Below are positions 26,070 to 35,509 of a stretch of DNA of 64,000 nt, piece after piece. The stretch's first letter is position 1. Every line of letters starts with the position of its first letter. The stretch is from positions 1 through 64,000 of the forward strand of contig NZ_JAJEQX010000012.1 in assembly GCF_020687545.1 (NCBI RefSeq), read 5' to 3'. Source of the stretch: Ruminococcus turbiniformis. Its GTDB lineage: Bacteria; Bacillota; Clostridia; Lachnospirales; Lachnospiraceae. Below the pieces are notes generated by a model that saw only the letters and a list, made by a program, of their open reading frames with translations, was not told the DNA's origin and did no database searches. Position numbers and translations under genes: made by a program.

Positions 26070-26915
26070 ATGCCTGATTTTTCAGAAGTGATAAACGAGA
26101 AATACAAAACATTCACCCGTTCGCAGAAACGGATCGCCGACTATCTGACCGATAATCTAAACGAAATCGCCTTCTGCACTCTGGAAGAATTTGCCGGAAA
26201 AATAAACGTCAGTACGACAACGGTTATCCGTTTTTCCAGAGCGCTCGGGTACACGGGCTACACCGCCATGCAAAAAGATATTCAGAACAATATTCAGACA
26301 AAAGTCAGTCTCCCGGAGCGCCTTACTCCACAGACATTTTATTCCGGGAACTCTATGCTGTCCGACTCTTTCCAGAACGACATTTACAATATACAGCAGA
26401 CTCTCGCCCTCCAGAATGAGGACACACTCAAAACAGCGGTATCCGATATTTCGTCCGCTCCGAACGTATATATACTCGGAATGAGAAGTTCTTTCTCGAT
26501 CGCCTATTATATGGCTTCACGTTTAAGTGAGATCCGCGAAAACGTGCGTCTGATCCAGTCAGTCGGCATGCTTTACCCCGAGGAGATCGTAAGCGCAAAG
26601 TCAGGAGATGTATGCATTGCGTACATGTTCCCCCGCTACTCAAAGCTGAGCACAACAATCCTGTCCTGGCTGAAAAACGAAGGGATAAAAATCATCCTCT
26701 TCACCAGTCAGAATTATGCCGCAGTAAAGGGATATGCCGACATCATCCTGCCTTGCTACATTACCAGTCTTTCCTATAAAAATACTTACTCTGCTCCCAT
26801 GAGTCTGACGAACTACCTGATTGCGGCAATCACGCAGGCCAATTTCGAACGCTCTCAGGAGACACTCAAAAAAACAGAGTCCATCCTAAAACAGGGGTTT
26901 TACCTCGGGCTTTAA
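26070..26915 (+). CDS. RpiR-family regulator with SIS domain
   Basis: 281 residues. The N-terminal RpiR helix-turn-helix (1-77: RSQKRIADYLTDN, FAGKINVSTTTVIRFSRALG) precedes a SIS domain (about 120-260) that binds phosphosugars or related metabolites (VYILGMRSSFSIAYYMASRL). Likely regulator of the catabolic island to its right. It ends against the convergent LarA-like gene with a shared hairpin. Confidence 0.9.
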   Translation: MPDFSEVINEKYKTFTRSQKRIADYLTDNLNEIAFCTLEEFAGKINVSTTTVIRFSRALGYTGYTAMQKDIQNNIQTKVSLPERLTPQTFYSGNSMLSDSFQNDIYNIQQTLALQNEDTLKTAVSDISSAPNVYILGMRSSFSIAYYMASRLSEIRENVRLIQSVGMLYPEEIVSAKSGDVCIAYMFPRYSKLSTTILSWLKNEGIKIILFTSQNYAAVKGYADIILPCYITSLSYKNTYSAPMSLTNYLIAAITQANFERSQETLKKTESILKQGFYLGL

Positions 26916-26929
26916 TCGGATTTTAACGG

Positions 26930-26966
26930 GAGACAGCCGCATCGAATCACTGCGGCTGTCTCTTTT
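26930..26966 (+). terminator. terminator of the RpiR gene inside the 3' end of the LarA-like gene
   Basis: GAGACAGCCGC and GCGGCTGTCTC pair and TTTT follows. The last codons of the convergent LarA-like gene lie within its right arm. Confidence 0.8.
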
Positions 26967-28245
26967 CCAGTACCGGAAGTCCTGTCTGAGGACGGGGATA
27001 GAACAGAATCTCAGGTCTTTCCTTTCCGGACTCTGCCGCAGCCCGCTCTACCGCCTCCTGAAGACCGGCACATGGAATCATAAACATATCTCTTATCTCT
27101 TCATCCGGAACATGGTCGCATACAACGTATATCTTCACCTTTTTCCGCAGTATCTTTGCCAGAAGAAGAACATGGTCCATCTGAATCTTATAATGTTCTG
27201 CCGCATACTTCACCACGGTTTCCAGATCGTCTCCCGCCCGGAACGCTCTCAGCATATCCGGGGAGTTCACCCCTTCCCTGCACCCGCAGCGAAGCACCAC
27301 TGACGTCGATTCGTCCAGTACTTCCGTAAGTGCGATCAGTGCTTTTACAGACTGATAAAAATCAATATCCAGAGGGAATCCCGGCGCAGTCACGATGACA
27401 TCCGCTTTTTCTATCCGTACCCCCAGTCTCTCCCGCACAAAATCCACCGCTGTCTCGTGGCTTTTCTTAAGCTCTCCCGCATACACAGCCGAGAGTTTCA
27501 GCTCGCCGTTAATGATACAGTTCACCGCAAAATCAATGCCGAACATTTCCGCCGACTCTGTCATGTCCTCATGAACAGGGTTTCCCTCAAGCGTCCCGAT
27601 CGCGGAACGCGGATCCAGAATCATCTCCGGCCTGTGATTCGTAATGATCGTCTCTTCCGACGAGATCCCGGGAAGCACCGACTTACGCCCTCCGGAAAAT
27701 CCCGCGAACTCATGTGGCTCCACCTTTCCGATCTGAATATGAAGATCACATGCATATGCTCTTTTGTTTACTTTCACAGGTGTTCCGCGCGTGGTTGTCC
27801 CAAGCATGATCAGATTATCCTCATCAAAAGGCGTATGATTTTCGATCTTCACCTTCCCGTACAGGTCTCCGAGCATCTCCCGGAATTCTTCCTCCGTCGC
27901 CGGGCGGTGGACTCCGATCGCCACAAAAAACGTGACATCTGAAAGCGCAATTCCCGCCTCTGTCAACTCTTCCATCACATATCCTGCCAGCTTTGCCGTC
28001 GGCACAGCCCGTGTAGCGTCGGATATCAGGACGCACACCGTATGCGCCTCCTTCTCCCTTACAATGTCAGAGAGCCGTTTCCCGCAGGACGGATGTACGA
28101 CCGCCTTTCTTATTTCCTCCTCTGTCATTGTGGGAAGTTCCTTTGTTCCGCACTCTTTTACCCGCCATTTTCCGGGGAGTGTACAGCACATGTGATTCTG
28201 AGCGTCTGTAAAAACATAGTTTCCTTTTTCCCTTTCCAGTCCCAT
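26947..28245 (-). CDS. LarA-family nickel-pincer racemase
   Basis: 432 residues, the size of lactate racemase LarA (about 424). Motifs: SDATRAVP near residue 75, AIGVHRPATEEE, and EPHEFAGFSGGRKSVLPGIS, whose His and Lys match the pincer-cofactor binding site, then NHRPEM. LarA homologues racemise or epimerise several 2-hydroxy acids (lactate, malate, other short-chain hydroxy acids, gluconate), so the substrate is not determined. It is last in the dehydrogenase-TRAP operon. The NPN-cofactor genes larB, larC and larE are not in the window. Start has GGAGG upstream. Confidence 0.85.
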   Translation of the reverse strand: MGLEREKGNYVFTDAQNHMCCTLPGKWRVKECGTKELPTMTEEEIRKAVVHPSCGKRLSDIVREKEAHTVCVLISDATRAVPTAKLAGYVMEELTEAGIALSDVTFFVAIGVHRPATEEEFREMLGDLYGKVKIENHTPFDEDNLIMLGTTTRGTPVKVNKRAYACDLHIQIGKVEPHEFAGFSGGRKSVLPGISSEETIITNHRPEMILDPRSAIGTLEGNPVHEDMTESAEMFGIDFAVNCIINGELKLSAVYAGELKKSHETAVDFVRERLGVRIEKADVIVTAPGFPLDIDFYQSVKALIALTEVLDESTSVVLRCGCREGVNSPDMLRAFRAGDDLETVVKYAAEHYKIQMDHVLLLAKILRKKVKIYVVCDHVPDEEIRDMFMIPCAGLQEAVERAAAESGKERPEILFYPRPQTGLPVLEKRQPQ

Positions 28246-28350
28246 TCTTTTTCCTCCGGTTTTACAAAATCGCCGGAACACATTCCTGCATTCCGGCGAT
28301 CCGATCAGCATTTTCTTTTCATTTTACTGTCTGCATTTTTGCAGGTGTCA

Positions 28351-28893
28351 TTAATCCAGTTTTACTTCTTTGCCTCCTGTGAGATCCTCCTCCGGTTTTT
28401 CTATTGCCGCATAATTTCCCTTGCCTGTGAGGTCTGCAACAAGGTTGCGGAACTCAAAAATCGTGATAAAGAAGAAGGCCACCGGGATCGCCGCATAGGC
28501 ATATCCATACGGGATACGAAGCGCCGGCGTTGGACGGAATCCCGCTTCCAGCATATACTGCACTCCGATGTAGATAATCACCAGGCAGATCACCACTGTG
28601 ATAAACTGCGTCACCTTTGACAGCACATTTGAAACCTTTTTCGGCATATGGTCTTTGAAAACCACGATTGCCACATGCTCGCGGCGCGCCGCCAGCACAG
28701 ACACACTCAGAAGTCCAAACCATACGAGCAGGATCTTAAGGAGCTCTTCCGACCATGTCAGAGAGTTGTTAAGCACAAATCTGAATATAATATGAGCTGC
28801 CAGAATCACAACCATTCCCACGAGTACAACGGTCAGAACAGCTTTGAGCACTGCAAACAGAGCCCGAACGATTTTGTCCATTATTTCTATCAT
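28351..28893 (-). CDS. TRAP transporter small membrane subunit (DctQ)
   Basis: 180 residues, four hydrophobic helices and the conserved SLTWSEELLKILLVWFGLL segment. Works with DctM as the membrane part of a sodium-driven, binding-protein-dependent transporter for organic acids. The gene order DctM-DctP-DctQ is less usual than P-Q-M. Confidence 0.9.
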   Translation of the reverse strand: MIEIMDKIVRALFAVLKAVLTVVLVGMVVILAAHIIFRFVLNNSLTWSEELLKILLVWFGLLSVSVLAARREHVAIVVFKDHMPKKVSNVLSKVTQFITVVICLVIIYIGVQYMLEAGFRPTPALRIPYGYAYAAIPVAFFFITIFEFRNLVADLTGKGNYAAIEKPEEDLTGGKEVKLD

Positions 28894-28909
28894 ATTCTAT
28901 CCTCTCCAA

Positions 28910-29998
28910 TCAATAATCACTGATCTCGCTCAAAACGGCTTCCACATCCGCAAGATACTCGTCAACTTTGTCCTGTCCGATATCCGCGGCTACAGATTCG
29001 ATGGCTGCCGGCTGTGCCACATCTGCCATCTCCTGACGCGCTTCGTCGCTAACCTCGTTTATCTTCATGCCGTATCCGACAAGTTCTTCCAGAATCAGAT
29101 CTTCTCTCTCCGCGTTGCAGAAACGGCTGTACTCCATTCCAAGAATCGCTCCCGCTCTTACAATTCCCTGATATGCGCCTGGAAGGCTTTCAAAGAAGTC
29201 AAGGTTGCACACGAGCGGCATCGCGTCGTAAATGTGGTTTGTAAGCGACAGGTAGTTCTGTACCTCATAGTATCTCTTGTCCACTACATTCGCGATCGGA
29301 TTTTCCTGCGCTTCTACCGTGTTCTGGTTCAAAGCCATGTAAAGTTCTGAGAAGGATACCGGAGTCGGGTTCGCGCCCAGCGCCTGGAAGAACGCGATAT
29401 GGTTGTTGTTCTGCATTGTACGGAGCTTCACGCCTTTTAGATCAGCCATTGTCTCCACCGGAGCGTTCTTTGTCGTAATCTGGCGGAAACCGTTCTCCAT
29501 AAACGCAAGGCCGATCATTCCGTAATCTCTTAAGGACTCCAGCATATCGGTTCCGACATGGCTGTCAAGCACCATCCATGCCTCCTGATATGTATTGTAC
29601 ACAAACGGGATATCCATTACCTCAAACTCCGGGTCATAGGATACGACCGGAGCAAAAGACGCCACCGCCATCTCGATCGAGCCCTGCGCCACCTGCTCCA
29701 GCGTGTCTTCCTCGCCGCCGAGCTGTCCGCCTGCGTAGATGTTAACCGTCACGTTTCCGTCTGTAAGAGTCTCAACATAGTTCTTCATAACCTGAAGTCC
29801 GCGTGTCGCCGGATATGTTTCGGAGTTTTCCAGCGCGATACGGATCGTATACTGCCCTGTAGGCTCTCCTTCTTCGCTTCCTCCCGAGGCCCCTCCCGAG
29901 GAGCTGTTCGTCCTTTTCATGCCGCAGCCTGCTGCCGTTACAGCCATCGCTGCCGTAAGAAGCGTCACTAAAAGCACTCTGATACCTTTATTTTTCAT
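28910..29998 (-). CDS. TRAP transporter solute-binding lipoprotein (DctP)
   Basis: 362 residues with a signal peptide and lipobox ending in AAGCG (C25), then a Ser/Gly-rich linker. The domain shows LKGVKLRTMQNN, whose Arg in DctP proteins binds the substrate carboxylate, and ALGANPTPVSFSELYMALNQNTVEAQENP. The ligand is therefore expected to be a carboxylate. Its identity is not readable. Confidence 0.93.
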   Translation of the reverse strand: MKNKGIRVLLVTLLTAAMAVTAAGCGMKRTNSSSGGASGGSEEGEPTGQYTIRIALENSETYPATRGLQVMKNYVETLTDGNVTVNIYAGGQLGGEEDTLEQVAQGSIEMAVASFAPVVSYDPEFEVMDIPFVYNTYQEAWMVLDSHVGTDMLESLRDYGMIGLAFMENGFRQITTKNAPVETMADLKGVKLRTMQNNNHIAFFQALGANPTPVSFSELYMALNQNTVEAQENPIANVVDKRYYEVQNYLSLTNHIYDAMPLVCNLDFFESLPGAYQGIVRAGAILGMEYSRFCNAEREDLILEELVGYGMKINEVSDEARQEMADVAQPAAIESVAADIGQDKVDEYLADVEAVLSEISDY

Positions 29999-30031
29999 AG
30001 ATTTTCTCCCTTCACTGAACTAAATATAAGT

Positions 30032-31318
30032 TTAACTCGTATATCCCATCATATTCGGCAGCCACAGGCCAACCTGGGGAACGAATGTCACAAGAAGCAA
30101 CACCCCGATCGTCACGACCAAGAACGGTATAGCCTCCCGCACCGTCTCCTCCAGTTTGCATCCGGCCAGCGGGCTGGTAACAAACAGCGTAATTCCAAAC
30201 GGCGGCGTTGCCAGGCCGATTACAAGGTTTACACAGAATACAAGTCCGATATGCAGCGGATTGATGCCGATTGACCATGCGATAGGAGCGATAATCGGAG
30301 CGAGGATAACCGTAGAGGCATAATCGTCCATGAACATACCGCATATAAGCATCAGCACGTTTACACAGAGGAGGAACAGCCACTGCGGCATCGATGAGAA
30401 CGGGCCGCTGATCATTTCCATCACTCGTTCATTGGCAATTCCCCATGCCATCGCGGTTCCCGCTCCGGCGAGGATCAGCACGAGTCCGGCTGTGGAAGCC
30501 GCCTCGATCGTCATATCCGGAATATCTTTAAGCTTCACGCTGCGGTTTACACCGAACGCGATGATCGCGCTGTAGATAACCGCCGCTCCGGACGCCTCAG
30601 TGATAGAGAACACACCGCTGAAAATGCCGCCCAGGATAATCACCGGGAGCAGCAGCGCCGGGACAGCGCGGCCGGTAGCCCGTATTTTTTCCTTCGGCGT
30701 AGATTTTCCGTAAGACGGATAATCTCTCTTCTTGGCAACACGATGTGCTACAAGGCACTGCAATACAGTAATCAGGATAGCCGGTGTCACGGCTGCCATG
30801 AAAATACCTGTAATAGAAGTGTTTCCGACCGCCGTACAGTACAGAATCATCAGCACACTGGGCGGCATGATCGGACCCAGCAGTGACGCAGACGACATAA
30901 CCGCCGCCGAGAACGGGGAAGAATACCCTTCCTTTTTCATCATCGGGATAAGGAATGCTCCAAGGGAAGCTGCAGACGCAACCGCAAGACCTACGATTGA
31001 TCCCATCAGGAGCGATGCGCCGATTGTAACGATGGCGATGGCGCCCTTGAATCTTCCAAACCACGCGTTTACAAATTTAATCAGCAGTTCCAGCAGTCCG
31101 CCTCTTAACATCAGCTGTCCGGTCATAACGAAGAACGGAACCGCCAGGTAGGAGAAGCTGTTCATTCCCCCGTACATTTTGATCGCCATCTGGATCGGGT
31201 CGAACCCTGCGATCAGAGTATAGACAAGTGTTGTCACCATAAGATTATATGCGATCGGAAGACCGATGACCATGAGGATCAGAAAGCATATAATCATGCA
31301 CAGTAAAGATAATGACAC
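30032..31318 (-). CDS. TRAP transporter large membrane subunit (DctM)
   Basis: 428 residues with about 12 hydrophobic segments, normal for DctM. Typical segments: PFFVMTGQLMLRGG, SSASLLGPIMPPSVLMI and a C-terminal GLATPPFGITLFV. Start is GTG with AAGGGGG upstream. It lies 22 bases after the dehydrogenase gene, in the same operon. Confidence 0.93.
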   Translation of the reverse strand: MSLSLLCMIICFLILMVIGLPIAYNLMVTTLVYTLIAGFDPIQMAIKMYGGMNSFSYLAVPFFVMTGQLMLRGGLLELLIKFVNAWFGRFKGAIAIVTIGASLLMGSIVGLAVASAASLGAFLIPMMKKEGYSSPFSAAVMSSASLLGPIMPPSVLMILYCTAVGNTSITGIFMAAVTPAILITVLQCLVAHRVAKKRDYPSYGKSTPKEKIRATGRAVPALLLPVIILGGIFSGVFSITEASGAAVIYSAIIAFGVNRSVKLKDIPDMTIEAASTAGLVLILAGAGTAMAWGIANERVMEMISGPFSSMPQWLFLLCVNVLMLICGMFMDDYASTVILAPIIAPIAWSIGINPLHIGLVFCVNLVIGLATPPFGITLFVTSPLAGCKLEETVREAIPFLVVTIGVLLLVTFVPQVGLWLPNMMGYTS

Positions 31319-31340
31319 TTTACTTTACCCCCTTTCCGAG

Positions 31341-32462
31341 TTATTTCTGATAAGGATCATCCCATAATGTAAGTTTAGTTCCGATGCCTTTTTCAAGAGC
31401 CGTCTTATATAAATCATATCCGAGTCCCACATCAAATGTAGCCATGCCGCACGCTACAAAAGTCACTCTCTCACTGTCGCTCTCTCTTCCCGGTTTATCG
31501 CCGAGAATCACGTCGCCGATACTTGTGGAGTCTTTCAGTTCCGGCATTTTCCCTTCGTCGATCAGCGTATAGATCGGGCCTCCGATTACGCCCTTGTAAT
31601 ACTCTGCCTTATCACCGGATTCGATGGCGTCCTGCACATATGCTTCATGAAGTCTTACATTGTCATAAATCAGCTTTGTACTCATCCAGAAAGAATCGTC
31701 CGTCTGCATCGGTCCTGTAATCAGTATCGTAACCCCGGCTTTCATCCACTCATCTTTGACATACAGAGGTTTCAGGCGGGATGCTGCAACAGTAATCACA
31801 TCCGCTGCTCTCACTGCCTTTTCCAGATCGAGTTCAACTTCGCCGTCGATTCCCAGCTCCTCTTTCTCCCATGCAAGGAACTTCTCCGCTGCCGCTTCAA
31901 AAATATCATAGCAAAGAATCTTTTTCACATTCGGAAGCTGTGTCAGGATCGAACGCAGGCAGGAGCGGTTGATCTGTCCGCATCCGAGAACTGTAATGAC
32001 TTCGGAGTCTTTTCTCGCCAGATGTCTCGCAGCCACACCAGGAACAGCACCTGTTCTCGCCGCGCTTAACAGGTTTGCAGACATAAACGCGAGCGGTTCT
32101 CCTGTATCCTTGTCATTTAATGTAACAGTAAGCACGGATCTCGGCAATCCTTTCTTCGGGTTCTCTGCGTTGGAGCCGTACCATTTGTTTCCGCACACAT
32201 CAAATCTTCCGCCGAGGTATGCCGGCATTGCAACAAATCTTCTGTCCGGGCCCGCCACCGGCATATTCGGGAACGGCGTCTCCTTCGGAAATACAAGCCC
32301 AAGCCCATGGCTGTTGTGGTTGCTTCCTCCCATCAGATAGTCGCCCTTGCTTAATAAAGTAAATACTTCCTCCGCATTGTCTACACATTTCGCGGCGTCC
32401 AGAACACCTGCTTCAATTGTGTCTTTCTCCGATAAATAAAGAAACTCTGTTTTGTGTGCCAT
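31341..32462 (-). CDS. ornithine cyclodeaminase / mu-crystallin family dehydrogenase
   Basis: 373 residues with a Rossmann motif VLGCGQINRSCLRSI and ANLLSAARTGAVPGVA upstream of it, as in the OCD/mu-crystallin family. Members include ornithine cyclodeaminase, alanine dehydrogenase, imino-acid reductases and iminosuccinate reductase. Longer members like this one are often annotated tyramine oxidase subunit B without direct evidence. Likely an NAD(P)-linked imine reductase or amino-acid dehydrogenase. First gene of the TRAP-LarA operon; start has AAGGAAGGAG upstream. Confidence 0.8.
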   Translation of the reverse strand: MAHKTEFLYLSEKDTIEAGVLDAAKCVDNAEEVFTLLSKGDYLMGGSNHNSHGLGLVFPKETPFPNMPVAGPDRRFVAMPAYLGGRFDVCGNKWYGSNAENPKKGLPRSVLTVTLNDKDTGEPLAFMSANLLSAARTGAVPGVAARHLARKDSEVITVLGCGQINRSCLRSILTQLPNVKKILCYDIFEAAAEKFLAWEKEELGIDGEVELDLEKAVRAADVITVAASRLKPLYVKDEWMKAGVTILITGPMQTDDSFWMSTKLIYDNVRLHEAYVQDAIESGDKAEYYKGVIGGPIYTLIDEGKMPELKDSTSIGDVILGDKPGRESDSERVTFVACGMATFDVGLGYDLYKTALEKGIGTKLTLWDDPYQK

Positions 32463-32517
32463 AATAGTTCTCCTTCCTTTTCCTTTCGTTTTTGAGTTTT
32501 TTTCATTTCCCGCCCGC

Positions 32518-32755
32518 AATGTTTTATTTAATACAATTATGCTATCTCGATATATTGCATATGTCAATACTTTTTAATTGTTATCTGTATTTTCATTTAT
32601 TTTCACAATTATTTTTATAATCCTTTGTTGTTTTTTACTATTTATTATTTATTTTTTGTATTCGCATTGACATTTCAGAAGTTTTGAATTAAGTTATGAG
32701 TATGTTTCAGTACATTTTTCAGCCCGCAAAGCTTTTTAAATGTTTTATTTAATAC
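32518..32755. promoter_or_regulatory. divergent promoter region of the catabolic island with a 17-bp direct repeat
   Basis: The sequence AATGTTTTATTTAATAC occurs identically at 32518-32534 and 32739-32755. The minus promoter is TTGACA (32567-32562), 17 bases, TAGCAT (32544-32539), with copy 1 at its start site. The plus promoter is TTGACA (32667-32672) with a weak TAAGTT (32690-32695), copy 2 lying in the leader. This fits a repressor blocking both transcripts. The 319-base gap is very AT-rich and holds no gene. Confidence 0.65.
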
Positions 32756-32781
32756 TTTTAAGACGAAAGGGGGACTTTCAA

Positions 32782-34200
32782 ATGAACAAAATCAAGAATT
32801 ACGATTCCCTGATCTCTCACGGCGACATTGAATCCAGAAAGATTGTACTTGATATTACAAACCGTACACTTCAGCGTCTGGATGCCTACCAGCGAATCAA
32901 AAGCATTATGCATGTCGATGGCGATATATTGCATATCGGAACAAAAACATGGGATCTCTCAAAAAAGAGACATGTCTACCTGCTCGGAGCCGGAAAAGCA
33001 TGCAATCATATGGCAATGGCTGTGGACGAAATCCTGGGAGACAGGCTGACAAAAGGAATCGCAATCGTAAAAATCGCGGAAGAAACCGATCATTTCCGCA
33101 ATACAGATGTATATGTAGGCGGACATCCGCTTCCAAATCAGGCCGGATATGAAGCGTGCCTCAAAATACTCGACCTGGTAGACCACGCCGGCCCTGACGA
33201 TCTTTTCATCGTCGTTATCAGCGGCGGCAGCTCCGCTTTAATGAGCTGCCCGATCGAAGGCATTACACTGGACGACGAGATCAAGACAACCGATGTCATG
33301 CTGAAATCCGGCGCGGGAATCTATGAAATCAACGCGATCCGCCGGCACATCTCAGCCATGAACGGAGGAATGCTGGCTAAAAGAATTGAATCCGTCGGCG
33401 CAGAGCTCATCGGCTTTGGAATCAGTGACGCGGTGGGAACTCCCGCGACGAAAGACATCGGCGTTCCTTACGAAAAATATGCGAGCACGCCGATGGGACC
33501 GGATAAGACGACTCTGGAAGACGCGCGCCGTGTAATCCGCGACTACGATGTTGCGGACAGACTGCCAAAAAACGTCGTCGATTACCTTATGAACGTAGGG
33601 CCGGAGGGGGAGACTCCGAAGGCATTTCCAAATAACACCTATTTTCTCCTGAATACATTGCCAGACTCTTGTATTTATGCAAAAGAAATCGCTGAAGAGA
33701 TGGGAATCAACGCTGTGATCCTCTCATCTTTCCTCGAGGGTGAGAGCCGGGATGCAGGAACTTTCTTTGCTTCGATCGCCCGGGAATCACAGGCCTACGG
33801 CAATCCCTTCAAACCGCCCTACGTTATTTTAAGTTCCGGAGAGACAACAACACAGATTCTGGACAACAGCGTCATCGAAGGCCATGGAGGCCCGGGGCAG
33901 GAGCTGACTTTAAGTTTTGCCCTTGCCGCAAAGAAGACAAAAGGCGCCTGCATGCTCTCCATCGATTCTGAGGGAACAGACGGAACCGCTCCGGTAGCCG
34001 GAGGAATCTGTGACTCAACAAGCTTCGACGCAGCAGCCGGAAAAGGAATCGACATCCATCATGCGCTGCGCACCCACTCCTGCTACGAGGCACTCTCTGA
34101 AATCGGAGACGCTGTCTTTACGGGAAATACCGGAACAAATCTGTGTGACTTTAATGTTTTATATATCCCGGCCGTGCCGGAAGAGGAGGAAAGCAAATGA
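32782..34200 (+). CDS. glycerate 2-kinase family protein (GckA/MOFRL)
   Basis: 472 residues with the two-domain glycerate kinase II layout. Visible: LLGAGKACNHMA (K72 expected at the active site), VISGGSSALMSCPIEGITL (residues 146-164), the EINAIRRHISAMNGGMLA segment near 200, and MOFRL-domain blocks GGPGQELTLSFAL, SEGTDGTAPVAGG and GNTGTNLCDFNVL. The usual Arg of GGRNQE is Pro here. Family members phosphorylate D-glycerate to 2-phosphoglycerate. It overlaps the enolase-like gene by four bases (ATGA), so the two products are made together. Confidence 0.85.
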   Translation: MNKIKNYDSLISHGDIESRKIVLDITNRTLQRLDAYQRIKSIMHVDGDILHIGTKTWDLSKKRHVYLLGAGKACNHMAMAVDEILGDRLTKGIAIVKIAEETDHFRNTDVYVGGHPLPNQAGYEACLKILDLVDHAGPDDLFIVVISGGSSALMSCPIEGITLDDEIKTTDVMLKSGAGIYEINAIRRHISAMNGGMLAKRIESVGAELIGFGISDAVGTPATKDIGVPYEKYASTPMGPDKTTLEDARRVIRDYDVADRLPKNVVDYLMNVGPEGETPKAFPNNTYFLLNTLPDSCIYAKEIAEEMGINAVILSSFLEGESRDAGTFFASIARESQAYGNPFKPPYVILSSGETTTQILDNSVIEGHGGPGQELTLSFALAAKKTKGACMLSIDSEGTDGTAPVAGGICDSTSFDAAAGKGIDIHHALRTHSCYEALSEIGDAVFTGNTGTNLCDFNVLYIPAVPEEEESK

Positions 34201-35471
34201 ACTCAGCAATCAGATCAGTACATGCCCGTCAGCTTGTAGACTGCAAGTGCCGGCCCATGGTGGAAGTTGACATCATTACTGAAGACGGCTTCCTCGGAAG
34301 AGGCTGCGCGCCCACCGGCTCCTCTGTCGGCATGTTTGAGTCATGTGTGCTGCGCGACGGCAATCCGGAAGAATATCACGGAATGAGCGTTCACAAGGCA
34401 GTGGACAATGTAAACAATATCATCGGCCCCGCGCTGATCGGAAAGGATGTGCACGATCAGAAAGCGATCGACGAGATTATGATTGAACTCGACGGCACAC
34501 CGGAAAAGAAAAACCTCGGCGGAAATGCGATCTATTCTACTTCCATCGCGGCCATCCGCGCCGCAGCCGAGTGCGAGGGGATGCCTCTGTACAACTATAT
34601 CGCAAAAGGGCCTGTAAAGACTGTCCCCGTTCCCAGCTTTAATGTTGTAAACGGCGGCCACTATGCAGATCTCACCCAGCCTTTTAACGAATACATCATC
34701 ATGCCCTACGGAGCAGGTACAATCGAAAAGGCTGTAGAGATGGGAATCAATACATTCCAGGAACTCGAAAGAGTTCTCACAAAATATCTCGGTCATAAAC
34801 CCGAAGTAGCTCCATCCTACGGCTACGCTGCTCCGTCCGAAGATCCCGAAGTCATTCTGGATCTGATGAGCGAAGCAATCGAAAACTGCGGATATTCAGG
34901 AAAGATCGCATTCGCCCTGGACTGCGCTTCAAGCGAGATGTACGACAGACATAACGACACCTATCTGCTCAAAGGCAGCCGCGTCAATTCAAGACAGCTG
35001 ATCGAGTACGCAAAGCACCTCACAGAGAAGTACAATTTCGTCTTCATCGAAGATCTTCTCGACGAAGAAGACTGGAACTCCTACCCGAAAGCCCACGAGG
35101 CAATCACCCGGACCAATCTTCTGGGCGATGATTTCATCGTCACGAACATGGAGCGCTTAAAAAGAGCCTATGAGCTGAACGCACTGGACGGATTTATCTT
35201 AAAGCCCAACCAGGTCGGAACGATCACCGAAGCTCTCCAGACATATGACTTTGCCATGGAGCACGGACTGCTTGCCACGCCGTCCGGACGAAGCGGAGGC
35301 GTAATCGGGGATATCGTCATGGATCTGGCGGTCGGTCTGCAGATCGGATTTATCAAAAACGGGGCGCCCCGCTCCGGAGAGCGCATCGACAAGCTCAATT
35401 TCCTGATGCGCGCTGCTGACTTAAACGAAGGCTGTAAACTTGCGGATATTTCTTCAATGCTGAAATTTTAA
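34197..35471 (+). CDS. enolase-superfamily protein with altered active site
   Basis: 424 residues alignable with enolase along its length. Kept: metal ligands D242 (LDCASSEMY), E285 (FIEDLL) and D311/D312 (GDDFIVTN), the base lysine K336 (ILKPNQVGT), E165 (FNEYI) and K387. Changed: the VGDEGGFAP loop carrying the general acid Glu is VAPSYGYAAP (204-213), SHRSGETED is SGRSGGVIGD (363-372), and NGGSHAD is NGGHYAD. It is probably not the housekeeping enolase but a lyase for a different phosphorylated or hydroxy acid, paired with the upstream kinase. Confidence 0.85.
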   Translation: MNSAIRSVHARQLVDCKCRPMVEVDIITEDGFLGRGCAPTGSSVGMFESCVLRDGNPEEYHGMSVHKAVDNVNNIIGPALIGKDVHDQKAIDEIMIELDGTPEKKNLGGNAIYSTSIAAIRAAAECEGMPLYNYIAKGPVKTVPVPSFNVVNGGHYADLTQPFNEYIIMPYGAGTIEKAVEMGINTFQELERVLTKYLGHKPEVAPSYGYAAPSEDPEVILDLMSEAIENCGYSGKIAFALDCASSEMYDRHNDTYLLKGSRVNSRQLIEYAKHLTEKYNFVFIEDLLDEEDWNSYPKAHEAITRTNLLGDDFIVTNMERLKRAYELNALDGFILKPNQVGTITEALQTYDFAMEHGLLATPSGRSGGVIGDIVMDLAVGLQIGFIKNGAPRSGERIDKLNFLMRAADLNEGCKLADISSMLKF

Positions 35472-35509
35472 ATATTCTGTTTCTCAAAGTGAAAGAAGGT
35501 AAAAATGCC

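Noticed and set aside
30012-31151. Frames of 120-155 codons on both strands within the TRAP DctM region
   Set aside because: They overlap the DctM frame, which shows continuous family motifs and hydrophobic periodicity.
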